A stretch of 64,000 bases of DNA from Cololabis saira (lineage: Eukaryota; Chordata; Actinopteri; Beloniformes; Belonidae). Shown here in pieces: positions 33,722 to 46,393 of the stretch. A program made the translations under genes and the position numbers. The notes under the pieces are model-generated. The model was not told the DNA's origin and did not search any database. It was given only the letters and a program-made list of their open reading frames with translations. The stretch spans positions 16,422,690 to 16,486,689 of the forward strand of contig NC_084601.1 of assembly GCF_033807715.1 (NCBI RefSeq), written 5' to 3'. Positions within the stretch are counted from its first letter, which is position 1; the number at the start of each line of letters is the position of its first letter.

Positions 33722-35440
33722 CAGGAGCAGAAAGGTCCTTGGTGCCCAAATCGCTACAAAGAAAACAATTTCTAATTTTGAAAAAGTAAAGAGCGAGTCT
33801 CCTTTTAGACTGGGCGTGCGTGTGTGGTGGTTTTGAGGTGAGCTCGGCTGAACATACATTTTGGACATTTGGCTGAAGGCTGGTGGAGCATTTGAGGTGG
33901 GATGTACAAAACAGCCTGCCAGTGTAAAGGCCCACACATGCCTGACAAACATCTAAAGCTGTTTTTTTCCCCTGTAATTTTCACCATGGTAACGCATTTC
34001 CCAGCAACACTTGGGTACACTTCCATTACTCCGTGGTACATGTTGACCAGAACACCACGCGTGTAATATTGTGAAGGGTGGGCTGTCTTTCTTTTTTTTT
34101 TCTCCACAGAATATGTGCCAAGGTCAATGAGTCAATAATTAAAATTATTCATTTCAACATATTCAAGTACCACATGAGGGTTAATTAGAGAATAATTTCC
34201 ATCCAAATGTGAATAAAATACAGGAAAATTGTGACATTTACCCAAAATGTATGTCTTGTGTTTTTGTCAAGTTGTTTATGATTCCCTCAACAATCATTAT
34301 CTTAATTCCTCTCATCTGATGCGAAGCAATTTCAATACCGAGAACATTTAGAGACTCTCTACCACATGAAGGCCTTTGGTAATAAAATGAGTGTGCCAGT
34401 GGGTATCTCTGCCTCAAACTACCCCTGAGGTTCTGGCCACCCGAGGGACCGACTGCATCAAATGGTTCCATATCAACAGATGGAGATTAAGTGGGAGGAA
34501 ATGGGGAAGAAGGGAGTGCTTGCACTGCAAATTCCCAAACAGCTAAAGGAAGAAATGGCAAAAAATGGGGGGGGGGGGGGGGGCAGAGACAGTGTCCCGA
34601 TATGCATAATTTTGGGCTGTCTACATGTATGAGAGGTGAGTACTGATCATGATTGGTTGGCCGCTCAAATGGAGAATCATTTTCCCTGGAGAGACCTCTC
34701 TTCTGTCGGCTTCCCTCCCATTGCGCTACCACCCATGATGAATCGGAATTGTGCAGCTAATTTTTCAGTGCTGATATTTCTTTGCAGCAAGGCTTCATGG
34801 GAACGTACTTGCACTTGCTCCATGTTAGACCAAATCTTCAATCCAGTTTAGTTAGAAATGTGTTTCCGCTGCATCCCTGTAGCTCGTGCAATAGTCTGCA
34901 TGCATGTGTGTGCACATAAGACAGCATTTACATGTGCAAATGTGTGCGAGTGGGCAGCTGCGTGGTCATGTGTCATGTCTTAGCAGTGATTAGCTTTTGG
35001 TGGCTGGTGCCTTAGGACTTGTGCTTCACTGTGTGCTCTGCTTGCCAAGCACAGTTAAGACTACACTCAAACTCCCAGCACTACGAAAGGAGAAAAATGT
35101 GTTATTCTCTCCTGATTTCCTTTGAAAGAAGTGCAAGCACATACATTGGTGCAGTCGTGGAGTTCAGGTGGATCGCCTGGGGTTGTTTCTCACTGCAAGG
35201 CCAGTCCAAACTTTCAGCTTAGGTCGCCTTAGGGTCATTTATTGAAAGTAAACATGATAAATATGATGAACTTTAAGAATTCTTTTTAACTTAACTTTTC
35301 CTGGAAAAGGTTTCAGCGGCCATCAAGTGCAAACAGACATAATTCAAGAATTTCTGCACGACATGCCCCGATACGAGACCTACTTCTAAGCAAAGAATAA
35401 GTAAATATCAATCTCACTGGGTGGGGAAATTATAACAACA
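33718..35440. other. Non-coding stretch with a 17-G homopolymer
   Basis: A run of 17 consecutive G lies at 34567-34583, capable of G-quadruplex formation. Otherwise no gene, RNA or element end was recognised. Confidence 0.45.
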
Positions 35441-36307
35441 ATTAAAGCTGCAAGCAGCCATGAATGGGCCCTCGGGCGTGCAATTTTCACCAATAAAGGT
35501 CAAGTACTCAAACCAAGTCCGATGACACCACCCACGACTCTCCATGTCAAACCATTCAAAAGTTATTGCAGAAAATAGGAACTATCAAATATCGACCAAT
35601 CAGAAGAAGGGGCAGGGCTAATTCATGCCAATGAAGGTCAAGTACTCAAAACCGAGTCCAATAACACCACCAACGACTCTTTATGTCAAACCATTCAAAA
35701 GTTATTGCAGAAAGTAGGAACTATCAAATATGGACCAATCAGAAGAAGGGGGGGGGGCGCTTTTTGGCGTCTATCGTTGCCACGGTAACGCTTTTGACTG
35801 AGAAAAGTAATGCCCATCGTCGCAGGATCGAGACGCACATTTTGATGTATAACACACCTGGGTGCACGTTACGGTTCGGGCGAAGAAATGCCCGAAAAAT
35901 GGCATAAATTGCGCCAAAATTACATGATTAATTCAAAATGGCCGACTTCCTGTTCTGTTTCGGCCATGGTGCCAGGAGACTTTTCTTTAAGTCGCGACAT
36001 GATACAAGTCTGTACCGATCTTCGTGCATGTACGTCAAACCGTATTGTGGGGCTTGAGGCACCAAGTTTTCTAGGGGGCGTTGTTGAGCCATTAGGCCAC
36101 GCCCATTGATAAAACCATTAAATGTCAAATTTTTCGCCAGGCCTGGCTTGCAAGCAAAATTTGGTGACTTTTGGGGCACGTTTAGGGGGGCAAAAAGGCC
36201 CTCCTTTCGTCAGAAAAATAAAAACAAGGAAAAAAAGAAGAGGAAAAACGAGAAAAATTCCTACAAATACAATAGGGCCTTCGCACTGTAAGTGCTCGGG
36301 CCCTAAT
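35441..36307. mobile_element. Unclassified non-autonomous element, short copy
   Basis: Same ends as 19160-21187: ATTAAAGCTGCAAGCAGCC at the left and GTGCTCGGGCCCTAAT at the right. It contains two of the 126-141-bp blocks and one of the 460-bp blocks, so it approximates the basal structure before tandem amplification in the long copy. The A/G-rich tract at about 36212-36260 is irregular here. Confidence 0.8.
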
Positions 36308-36884
36308 AATAAAAAAGAAACAATGTAAACCTTTTGTTTATTAGATGAGGTGAATTTCACCTGAACAGGCCTATCCAAATTAAATCAACAATAATATCTC
36401 CACAATTATAAGGTCAATATGCATAATCTTGGTCTCAATGGATAGCTAAGATCTCACAGCATACATTTCCAGTGAGAAAAATTATGAATGTTCACATGCC
36501 TGAGCAAATTGTTATAAAAGAAAAATAATGAAATTGTTACTCTTGTCTAATGTTTTTTAGTTTGCACAGTGGAAAACACCATGATAGCGATGCATATAAT
36601 TATAAAGACCACTGGCTGGATTCAGCAACTCCTTGACTACAACTGTACCAAGTTACATGAGAATAGCTTAAAACACATAGATTGTATAAAGGTTTTAGTG
36701 TGGATAGTACCAAAAATACCCTGACAGCACTCAAGTAACTTTTTCCACACATGAACTGGTGTATACAGATGCTAGACCCGGTACTGGGTCTGTCGGGGGG
36801 GAAGGGTTTAAGGAGAATGAAGAGAATGTGAGGCTTAGTGCCATGGTCTTGGGATTTTGGTTTTAGGTTTTTTATGACTCCTTT
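36308..36884. other. Non-coding stretch
   Basis: No features recognised; the long minus-strand frame 36600-37169 runs across it and the SINE that follows and has no family signature. Confidence 0.4.
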
Positions 36885-37085
36885 TGGTTTGAGTGCAGCC
36901 GACTCACTGCTAGAAGGTCCTGGGTTCAATTCTCGCCAGGGACGCTGTGGGCGCTGAGTGCGTGTTAAGTTCCCCCATGACTTCAGTGCCAACACCCTGG
37001 GTGCGGTTGGCGAAAGGGCCTTTCTGTGTGGAGTTTGCCTGTTCTCCCCGTGTTCCCTTTGATAGTTAGTTACCCTCACAAAAAC
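36885..37085 (+). repeat. tRNA-headed dispersed repeat (SINE-like)
   Basis: GGTTTGAGTGCAGCCGACTC and GGTCCTGGGTTCAATTCTCG resemble A and B boxes. The widespread fish block CCTTTCTGTGTGGAGTTTGC with TGTTCTCCCCGTGTTCCC follows. A worn antisense relative lies at 9495-9712. An insertion (GACGCTGTGGGCGCTGAGTG onward) separates head and body. Confidence 0.65.
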
Positions 37086-37369
37086 ATGCAACAGTCCTGG
37101 GCTATAGATGCCCTCTGGCCAGCCGGGGTGCCAGATGGGGTGGGGAGGATCTGGCCAAAGAAGTCCCACCCTGTCGGGTGAAAATAAGCAGCCTGCTCAC
37201 TCCTCAAGTAAGACTTCAACTCAGTGCAGGACTCTGCTATTACCCACTTTTCATACATATACATATTGTCAGCTTGAAGGTTGACAGTATGCTCTCTTTC
37301 AATTAAACTTTGCTAGTTATTTTATCTCAGACACAGTATTTCAGCTGATAAATGGTGAGTCACACACCA

Positions 37370-37440
37370 TGATGTGACACTCTGATGAAGGTGAAAGATT
37401 TTGCTGAAACACGTCAGGTAAAGAACAACCTAATATACCT
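37370..37440 (+). repeat. Hammerhead-like retroelement fragment
   Basis: CTGATGA at 37382-37388, GAAAC at 37406-37410 and GTC at 37413-37415 are the three conserved hammerhead boxes in the right order and spacing. Stem II pairs poorly (AG with CT only) and stem I is weak, so it looks decayed. Penelope-like elements and retrozymes carry such motifs. Confidence 0.35.
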
Positions 37441-38820
37441 ATATATATAATAAAACAACCATCAAAGTCTAATTGTAAACCAAAGACAAAATGAACTTTA
37501 TTGAATTAATTGTTCTTTTTCATATTGTGGGATGCTGCTATGAGGTGAGACGAGCTTTTAGAAGTAGGAATGCCTAAAAATAGGCTATAAAAATATGAAA
37601 AAAAGAAACAAGAAAACAGACAAAAAAGATCTTTTCACAGAGGTGAAATGATCGTTTGTCATCCACAGCCAGGGTTTGACGATGGGGGTGGGGTGGGGCG
37701 GGGTTCACTTGTGAACGTTACACCCTGACTAAATTGATTTTGGTTCGGGTTGAAGGTTTTATCAAAGCTTTTAATCCTCTGTGGGAAGGATAAGTCTAAT
37801 CAGAATGTTTTTTCTGTTGGGATTAGTGGCTGCTAAACTCTCCCTCTCCCTCCCATTCTTTTATCCTCACTTGCTCATGTACAGTTTTTGCTTCTTTTTA
37901 TGAATTTCATTCCTTCCTTAAAAAAGCCCCCCCCCCCCCCCGGTCTTCTCCAACATCCCTTCATAAAGCATACTGCCAGGTTTTTGAAGTCTATTTTGTT
38001 TTTCATCATGCATGTTTGCTTGCTGTGTTTTATGCTTTAATCTTTGAATTTTCTGTAGAGCTTTATTCTTGTTTGAACCCTATCTGCTTTTTGTGATGAC
38101 CTCTCTCACCACCAACACACACTCTGTTCTGTGTATGAATATTTGATCCACTATCCCAGTTTAATTTCTCTATCTCTTGATTATACAGTACTTTTTCACT
38201 AGTTAAGTTGCTTCTATTTCTTTTGGGAGCAAAATGAATCGGTAATTAACCAATTTTTATTTCTTTATTTTTTGATGGAGATGGATACAATTGGTGCCAA
38301 AGATGTTAAGGGGGAGCTCACTGTTTGTGCACCTATTTTATGAGGCTGGATGCCATGGATACTGGCATGACTGGAGTCTGCAACAGTTCCCCAGGACCCA
38401 TGTCAAATGGTCTATGAAACCCAACACGAAGGGCTACTTACAGCCTCAATATATCTTCCTTGAAAGGGCTATTATAGTATGCTATAACTGCAAATATAAA
38501 AAGATCCCATCACGGTGAAAGCTGAGGGACACTTTGCCTTTTTGCCCATTTTCTAGAAATGAGTGTGATTTGGTTTAAGATGAGAAAGCCTGGCAGTGTC
38601 TATTTCTACACATCTCATCCTTTCAAAATACCATCTTGGATGACAAATAATGTTCTGCCTGTATTTACACTTTAAAGCAGCCTTCTGCAGGCACAACATA
38701 AAGCAAAATTATGTGTTGGGTGTATCATGGCACAGCAATGGAGACATTTGTAGTAATCCATCATCTGGTCACTGAGACAGAGCAGCGTTGACATACTTCA
38801 ATCAAATTTTTCTTTACATA

Positions 38821-38904
<84 letters not shown>

Positions 38905-40374
38905 CTCATACTCATAAAGCCGGGAACCACTGGAGATGTGACGTTTCCCCAAAGAAGTAAAATCTTTCATCACAGTAAAGAGGAATGATCACTTTGGGCA
39001 AATAAAGTAAAAAGTTAGGTTTATCTTTAAACCAAAGTCAGGGTTAGACTAAACTCATTAGAAACACACATCAGGAAGCAAACGCTGTTGTTATATAATT
39101 CATGTCAGCATTAGGAAGACAGTTATAGCTGCCCTTTTGGATTTCAGGTTCCAGACGAGGCAATGGAATCTAAATTTCTCCATTAAGCAATGAAAGGTTC
39201 CCCCTTATTTTTCAGAATCCGTGTATGATTCAGTCAATCCAATCAAGTAATCTCTTTATATTACACTAGCTTTTGGTTTTTTCGGAAAAACAAAACACAA
39301 AACTCAAGAAGGAATTCCTTATGCAATCATCTTGTAATGCTATGTGAACAGAAGACGAACAATTTTCTCTGTGCCACTTAAGACCAAAGGAATAATATTC
39401 AAACTTGATATATTTACCCCCCACCACATCCCACCAAGGCACTAAAAATCAGTCTCAGTCAGAGCGACTAAACACTGACATGCCAGTTTAGGTGAAGCAT
39501 TGTGCTATTATAATCATGTAATCAAAAACTATCACACAAATCATATTTATCAGGCATGATAGCTGCAAATCTTTACATCCCTGGGCCTTACCCGTTTAGT
39601 GCGTCATAATCCAGAAAATCACTTGAGAGGATTATTATGGAATCCAATTACGGTTCATAATCTGAGCCTCGAAAGAGTTCCTCTGCCTCTATGATGTTAT
39701 GCTGAGAGATATTTTGGTTATCTGAGCTATTCAGCTGATTTCACTTGTATCTGCCGACTATATGTCATAGAAACTCCAGTGGGAGGTAGACGTATAAAGG
39801 GAAAAGCCTCCAAATGGTTTTAGTGAATGGTTGTAGGAAGGACCCAGGTGGTATGTGACAGGCACAGGAAACAGCGATAAACTACTTTCTTACTTTCACT
39901 ACTTTCTCTAAAAAAGAGTGTGTAGACCAGGATTTTTCAGGTCTGGTACCTTCTTAAAAGAACTTCAGGGATACAACTCTTTTTGCAAACATCCAAAAAG
40001 GAAACTGAAACAAGCAATAATTTTTGAATGCATCAAACAGCTTCAGTTTTTTGAAGGTATCGTGAGATCTCTGCCTGAAGACACACAAGCTTTCAAAGTG
40101 GGTGTTCACATGGCTGGATATACACAGTTCCTTTCCAAACATGACATACAACAATTTTGATCATTGCTAATTTATATGACATGACTCAATTGTGCCATGG
40201 TTGAAGCAAGCACTCTTACGGTAGATTCTCACCATGAAAGACATTCATTTTCTCAGGCAATTTTTCACAGACGCTGAATTATTTACAGACATGTTGTCTC
40301 AAATTGTACACTCATCACTGCTGCAGCCGAGACTGTCTACCTCATGCTGCATTAAGAGTGCTGAAATTTCAGGG
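37441..40374. other. A+T-rich, mostly single-copy-looking DNA
   Basis: Contains a 14-C run at 37928-37941 and the (AT)n array at 38825-38902. No gene was recognised. The 75- to 80-codon frames at 38291 and 39918 show no family features. Confidence 0.45.
38825..38902. repeat. (AT)n microsatellite, about 39 units
   Basis: Self-complementary dinucleotide array of about 78 nt, able to form a cruciform. Confidence 0.97.
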
Positions 40375-40390
40375 ATAACTCACTAACTCT

Positions 40391-40464
40391 TTTTTTTTAT
40401 TTTTATCCCCGATTTTTCTCATTTTTTTCCTCCAGTGCTCCTACCTAAGTCAGTCCCGGGCATT
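40391..40464 (-). mobile_element. 74-bp retroposon with perfect 16-bp TSD
   Basis: The 16-mer ATAACTCACTAACTCT occurs at 40375-40390 and again at 40465-40480. Between them is a 74-bp insert. Read on the minus strand it starts AATGCCCGGGACTGACTTAG and ends in an A-rich tail (ATAAAAATAAAAAAAA). A long perfect target duplication and terminal A-tail are the signature of LINE-driven reverse transcription at a nick. The donor RNA was not identified; a 5'-truncated SINE is the simplest guess. Confidence 0.85.
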
Positions 40465-40480
40465 ATAACTCACTAACTCT

Positions 40481-42330
40481 AAGTAAAATCAGTCTGCATG
40501 GATTCCCAGCAGAAATGTCTTTGCGTGATCTTGCTTCTATCACATTTCTACTTTTTCCAAGACCATAAACAAAAACAGAATGAACCAAGGTAAAGGTAAA
40601 TTCATTCACATATTGCTGATTTATTAGGTTTAACAAAGTATCCAATTCAAAACAGCGGCTGCAGAATTATTATGGTTTTAAAACAGTAAAAATGAGTGCA
40701 AAGTGAAGATGAATGGCTGAGGAAAGGACCGGTCATAGCAAGTAAATCTCACTGCCTACACACTTGTTGCATCCTACACTTCTAATTAAATGGTTTGAAG
40801 TTCAGGGCATCTGTTTTATTTTCTGTGCTTGTTGTGTGTGTTTTCTCTTCTTCTCTATGACACAGAATGTGGTATTATTAGTACCTTTTTCTGTAGTGAG
40901 TCCTTGTATCTCTTCATTAGTTTCACCCTCTTTTTCCAGCCCTCTCTCTCTTTTCCTGTCTTTGCTTTCATCTCAGATCAGACAAAGAGAGAAAATATTT
41001 TTTTTCATCTGCCACCTCCTCAAAATGATTCTTTCATCCATGTTTTTATTTTCTGCCCCTTCCCAGCTCTTCATCCTGCGGTTTTCCACATCCATCGTTC
41101 TTGTGCTCAGTTGATACTTTTTGTATTTCTCTGTGTCTCTTCATCTCTTGGTCCTCCATGGCCTTCTAATATGATCCCATAATGGGTTCCTGCACTCAGA
41201 GGACCATACCCACCTCCCTTCGCAGGGGTAAACAACCAATCATGCATCATATCTGCGATGATCCGTAACCTATGAGGGACCAGGAAGGAGCAGGGGACAG
41301 TGTGCAAGCCTCCACCACAGAGAGACTGTTCATGAGCTGGACAGGGTATGGCCTGTTGTGCATGTGATTGCTTGTGACCTACATGTTTGCTCGGGTTTGC
41401 CTGAAGACTGAAGGAAGGAAGTGAAAAAAGGCGTCTTTGAGTTGGAGTAAAAGCTTAAGTAATGGCGAGCCAGCTTTGAAAAAATGAACTGAAGGAGATT
41501 TAAAAGGGCAGGTAGTGGTGTTAACACATTCTGCTATGTACCACGGGTTCTGAACAGGAAACAGGCAGAAATGCATTTGCAGATTAATTACTTCAAGATG
41601 AGTCTGGAGATACTTATCACAACATGGTTTATGGCTACAGCCAAGAGAAACAGCATGGCGCAGTCATCAAACTATTAACACCTCTCCTTTGTCTTTCATT
41701 ACTTAACAACATAACTTGGTGCATGGTATCAACATCAGAGTCACACAGAGGTATTAACGCTTCAGTGTAACTTACAATGATGGTGAGAATACAGCATTTT
41801 ATTATGGTAAACTGCTCCATGTAATTTGTTAATCCACAAAGAGATGTTGCCGTGTGTTACTGACGATCAACTACTCTGCTGTGTGTCCACTGGTGCTTAC
41901 CCTGGTTCAAGTTGCAGAGGGTACAGTAGCTTATGATCGAATTGGCTACCGAAGTGCAAGGTTGGGGGAAGGGAACAGCCTCCTGGGTTGACATGAAGAA
42001 TGAGGACAAAGTAGAATGTGAATCAGTTGAAAAACATTAGCACATTGATTTGCTTTAATCAAGAGGCAGTATGTTATTAAAAAATGCAGCTTTGTTTGCA
42101 GGATTGGTTTGTTTAGCTAGATTCTCTTTCACTTATTGAATATCTTTTAACTGTTTTAGCAATAAAATGGATCATGTACTCACCCATTTTGATGCATATG
42201 TTAGAATAGAAATTCAATTGTTGCTTGTGTTTTGCATATATGTGATGCAATAAGTCTCAACAATGAAGTCAGAGTAACATTTTTGAAGCTCAACAGATTC
42301 CTGTTTACTTTCTTGTGTTTTACAACAAGC
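40481..42330. other. Non-coding stretch
   Basis: Two overlapping frames of about 117 codons (40764-41182) are Leu/Phe/Ser-rich and look like translation of pyrimidine-rich DNA. No feature recognised. Confidence 0.4.
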
Positions 42331-42552
42331 TGCAGAAACAAAACATTTTTAGACAGGTCTAAATGATGATAATGAGGGATTTTATTTTTAATTTAATCAT
42401 AAAATATAGCTTTTCTTCTTTTAAGGAGACACTCAGGGAGGTGCAGAAACAAAACATTTTTAGACAGGTCTAAATGATGATAGTGAGGGATTTTATTTTT
42501 AATTTAATCATAAGATATAGCTTTTCTTCTTTTAAGGAGACACTCAGGGAGG
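42331..42552. repeat. Tandem duplication, 2 x 111 bp
   Basis: Unit TGCAGAAACAAAAC...ACTCAGGGAGG occurs at 42331-42441 and 42442-42552. By eye only two substitutions separate the copies (GATAATGAG/GATAGTGAG and CATAAAATA/CATAAGATA), so the event is recent or the unit is constrained. Confidence 0.95.
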
Positions 42553-43669
42553 GATAATGTAGATACCGTTATATGTCCTGTGATGAAGAACAACCAGTGT
42601 AGCTTCATCTCTGCGTTCTTTACAGGGCCTTTCAGCAAAAGATATGTTACAAATGTCCGTTAGAGTGATGGAACTCAGTCATTTAGACTGGTCCTTTGCT
42701 CCTTTACGTAGCTCCTATAATGTTCCTCACACTTCATTCAGACATGTCTATGAAACTGATGGAGAGAACCGCTGTACCACAGCCATGTTTTTAATCATGT
42801 GAGATTGAATAGGGCATCAAGTGATCATGACCAAGCCCTTACAGAGGATCTTTTTTTTATCATTACATTATGTTGTATAGCCATTACCATTTGCAATACA
42901 CAGCGTGTGCTATCAAAGTGGTTGCACAAAACATGGTGGTGGGTGGAAGCAGCTTAACTTACCCCTTTTCCTTATGTTTACACTCATTAACATTCATTCA
43001 TTAATTTTACCATACAAAAAAAACTGTTTGGAAGTAAGAAGTAGACTGGAGTGTCAAAATTCGCCCAACCGATTTATTACAGCCAACATGAAATCAGTTG
43101 TTTTGCAAACTAAGTTAATTTTATCCATCAAAATTATATATCAGTTAATATCATGGTAAAAACTAAAGAGCATGAATGAAATCCTGGTGCGATTAACTTA
43201 CTTGAAAGGGAGGTGATGTGCTGATTTATTCTCAAGCATCCAATGGATCAGACTGGATTATGTTGAATCACAATCAATGACATGAGCTGACACTTCAAGG
43301 ATCAGTTTAAGTTACCCAGACTGACAAAAGAGCATCCAAACAGCCTCAATGAGCAACGGGAATCTGTCAATTTAACACAGTAGCCAAGAGTTAGAAGCAG
43401 AAACAACATTAATGAAATTATTTGAATAAAATGAACATCAATTTCCCAAAGGCTACACGATGTTTGTGTGTGTTGGTATAAATTTCTGCACTGTGCAATG
43501 ATCCTGTTGAGAACTTAATGCAATATAAATATATATTTTTCTAGCTTTTTTTCATTTCATCGCTTCTTGTCTTTCATTTTATCTTTTTACTCTCAATTTA
43601 GAAGATGATAATTAAAAATACATTAAAATCTTTGTTTTAATCGATCATGGGTTTAGCAATCAGATCAAA
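42553..43669. other. A+T-rich non-coding stretch
   Basis: No gene, RNA or element termini recognised. Confidence 0.45.
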
Positions 43670-43823
43670 TCAAATCAAATCAAACTTTATTGATATAGCA
43701 CTTTTCATACACTAGTAACACAAAGTGCTTTCCATAATAAAATCAACATTTAACATAGAAAAACTCTTGGTTAAAAACACACATCTGGTAATTTTCACAC
43801 ACATCCTCACTACAGCACACTTA
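43670..43823 (-). repeat. LINE/SINE 3' tail, antisense; outer layer of the nested stack
   Basis: ATCAAATCAAATCAAACTTTATTGAT...GCACTTTTCATAC...AAAGTGCTTT is the antisense form of the retroposon tail at 57-125. Its body appears to continue at 44556-44624 and again at 48715-49140, beyond the later insertions. This makes it the oldest layer of the stack. Confidence 0.6.
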
Positions 43824-44555
43824 TGGCGCTTTTATACTAGTACCTACTCAGCGCGACTCGTCTCGCCTCCACTCGACTTGCCCTTGTTTGTTTTTAAACA
43901 CCCAGGTGAGAAGTAGGCGGGTTGGAGCGAAGTTGCTGTGACGTATTTGATTTTGTGATCTAAACGGAGAAGATAACAATACTAAAGATGTAGAACCTGG
44001 AGGAGATGATATATGTGCTGCTGGGTCTGTGGCTTGTGTTCTATATCAAGTTAAAAAATGAGAGTGAAAGAAGCTTCAAGCGGCAATGCTTTTTTTTTTT
44101 AATTTTGTTTGTGTCGGCGCTGCTGAGAAATCAGCTGGGAGACGCGAGCAGCTGAGAAGTGCCTGGTAGATCTTCTTGGTCCTTATCACCCGTCTAGATC
44201 CCTTTTTAACTCTCTCCTCAGCCACCAGGTTTATGAACATCTGCACCTCAGAGTTGGATCACCAAACAGACTTTTGCGCTGCCATTGCCTGACAAATAAA
44301 CTGAAGATCCGTAAGCCGCTCATTCGCTGATTCCAGCTTCCTGATTCAAACGTCTGACGGCTCCGTCCCCCGACCAATCAATGGCGTGTATTGTGATGAC
44401 GTCAGATACAGGGCCGACTCAGCACGCTTAAAACCTCGGCAGAATAGGTACAGAAAGAGTATCTACTCGGCACGCCTCGACCCGTAGTGTAAAAGCGCAA
44501 AACGGGGGAGTGGCGAGTCGAGTCGGGCTGAGTAGGTACTAGTGTAAAAGCGCCA
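43824..44555. mobile_element. 732-bp TIR element (TGGCGCTTTTA ends)
   Basis: TGGCGCTTTTATACTAGTAC at the left is mirrored by GTACTAGTGTAAAAGCGCCA at the right, with CCTACTCAGC continuing the repeat inward. Inner parts carry CGACTCG-type inverted motifs. A fragment of the same family lies at 32830-32960. No transposase and no convincing target duplication. Confidence 0.82.
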
Positions 44556-44624
44556 ATATACACCCCCACACCCCCATAGACATTAAAACCTAATCATGAA
44601 CATCATAAATAAAAATCATAAATA

Positions 44625-45117
44625 TATATATATGGCAGTTCGTCGTGGCCGACGTTAACTGTTAATGTTCAAGTTGAGTGCCTCCTCTGGCAGGCTCTCA
44701 TGTGGGCCTGCAGACCCGCTAAGGATCTGCAGAAGCGCTGGCATATCGTGCAGCGGAAATCACTTGCTGAAGCTACGTTGTGTCTACGATCATGCGCTTT
44801 TTGGTACTCTGTCTCACGTTGCTTCTCAATTGAGGTCCTTGCATTTTTCAGCATTTCTCTCCATCTTCCCCTGTCCGATGCTGCCTCCTCCCAGGTTTCA
44901 TGGGGTATTCCCGACCTCTTCATGTTCCTTTTCAGCATGTCTTTGAAACAAAGTTTTTGTCCACCTCGGCTCCTCCGTCCCTCTTGCAGCTCTGAGTACA
45001 GGACTATTTTTGGCAGTCTGTGGTCAGGCATCCTAATCACATGTCCTGCCCATCTGAGTTGAGACGTATCAATAATTGCTTCCACACTGGTGCATTGGGC
45101 TCTACGCAGAACTTCTA
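44625..45117 (-). pseudogene. Non-LTR retrotransposon C-terminus with C2H2 finger (3' part)
   Basis: The minus-strand frame 45085-44669 reads LRWAGHVIRMPDHRLPK, KLCFKDMLKRNMK, then a C-terminal zinc finger FRCTICQRFCRSLAGLQAHM and a stop. Its upstream continuation lies 3.4 kb away at 48512-48700, separated by the TA-flanked element. The 3' end carries a short (TA)n tail. The whole LINE copy is bounded by AAAAATCATAAATA at 44611-44624 and 48701-48714. LINE clade not assigned. Confidence 0.88.
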
Positions 45118-45589
45118 CCGTATTTTCACGACCATACGGCGCACCGTGTGAAAAGGCGCACCCTCAATTTTGTGTGTCATTTTTGGTTTTAAAACACACA
45201 TACGGCGCACCGACCCAAAAGGCGCCGTCTACAGAGACGGAGCTGCACACACGCGCGCTGCAGAACACACACACAAGTGTGCTTATTTAAAAATAGAGCA
45301 GGAGCAAAACTTACTGGTAGTTTGATATTTTATTTCACTTTTCACGTCAATCAAACCCTTCAAAAGGTTCATATTCTGTTTCCGCATTAAAGAATTTAAA
45401 AAAACCACCGGGTTGCCGCACATAAACCTGTCTCAGCCACCAGCCCTTTTCATTTCACTCTCGCTGGAAATGTCTCGGCAACGCTTTTCTTTTAAAAATC
45501 ACCATAGCCGGCAGTTTCTGTCCATCAGCGTGGCAGGCAAGCACAAGAGTAAATAAACTTTTCATACCCTGTTGTGCTGCGGATCCCGA

Positions 45590-45726
45590 CCGCGGCAGTC
45601 CCGGCTCCCGCTTCGCCCCCCCCCGCGCTGGACCGGGTCCGCTCCCCGTCCGCTCCCCCGCGCTGGACCGGGTCCCGGGTCCCGGTCCGCTCCCCCCGCG
45701 CTGGTCCCGCGTCCCGCGTCCCGGGT
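45590..45726. repeat. GC-rich minisatellite
   Basis: Imperfect repeats of the type CCGCGCTGGACCGGGTCC and GCGTCCCG make a locally very GC- and CpG-rich island between two direct-repeat copies inside the TA-flanked element. Long frames on both strands here are composition artefacts. Confidence 0.75.
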
Positions 45727-46393
45727 TTCCAGACCTGTCTCAGCCACTTGATCATCATCCCTTCATCCAGCCCCCCCTTTTCATTTGCCGTTATAATGAC
45801 TCCGGCTGGAAACGTCTTATGCAAAGTTTTTCTTTTAAAAATCCCCATACAGTTTCTGTCCATCAGCGTGGCAGGCAAGCACCACATAAATGAGAATGTG
45901 TGTGTTCCGCGCAGCGAAACACACACGCGCATGTCGGAGATCCGGTACCGGGTTTGTAACCAACAGATTTGGCTGAAAATCTCGGAGGGTGAAGCTGATC
46001 AGACCTGGGCCCTCATTTATCAACCGTGCGTACGCACAGATCTGTGCGTAAAGCGTGCGTACGAGCATTCCCACGCAAAGTATGGTATTTATCAACATGT
46101 ATCTGTGCGCAGAAACACGTGTAAATATACGCACAGCTCCGACCATGCGTACGCACAAAACCTAGTGGTAGAACAGTGAAACTACAAATAGAACCCATTA
46201 AAAGAGTCTCAAACTTTACATGTGAAGTTTGAGATCGCTGAACTGTGACTGAACGGGGAACATGTGCACATGTTCCCCGTTTCCTCCAATTAATAAAAAT
46301 TATCCATAAGACATCAGACATTTTGAATAATTGGTGTGACAAGCTATAAAAGACAGCTTTGGCAGGACGACCTGAAAAGAAAATACAAGTACC

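Noticed and set aside
33555..33952. Leucine/serine- and arginine/glutamate-rich frames
   Set aside because: Translations of the AG microsatellite.
36600..37169. 189-codon minus-strand frame
   Set aside because: It runs across a SINE-like repeat with no domain signature; probably fortuitous.
40764..41182. Two overlapping plus-strand frames of about 117 codons, hydrophobic
   Set aside because: Translation of pyrimidine-rich DNA in two frames at once; no family features.
45525..46179. Long frames on both strands (135-201 codons)
   Set aside because: They cover a GC-rich minisatellite inside a TIR element, and codons follow the repeat rather than a protein.
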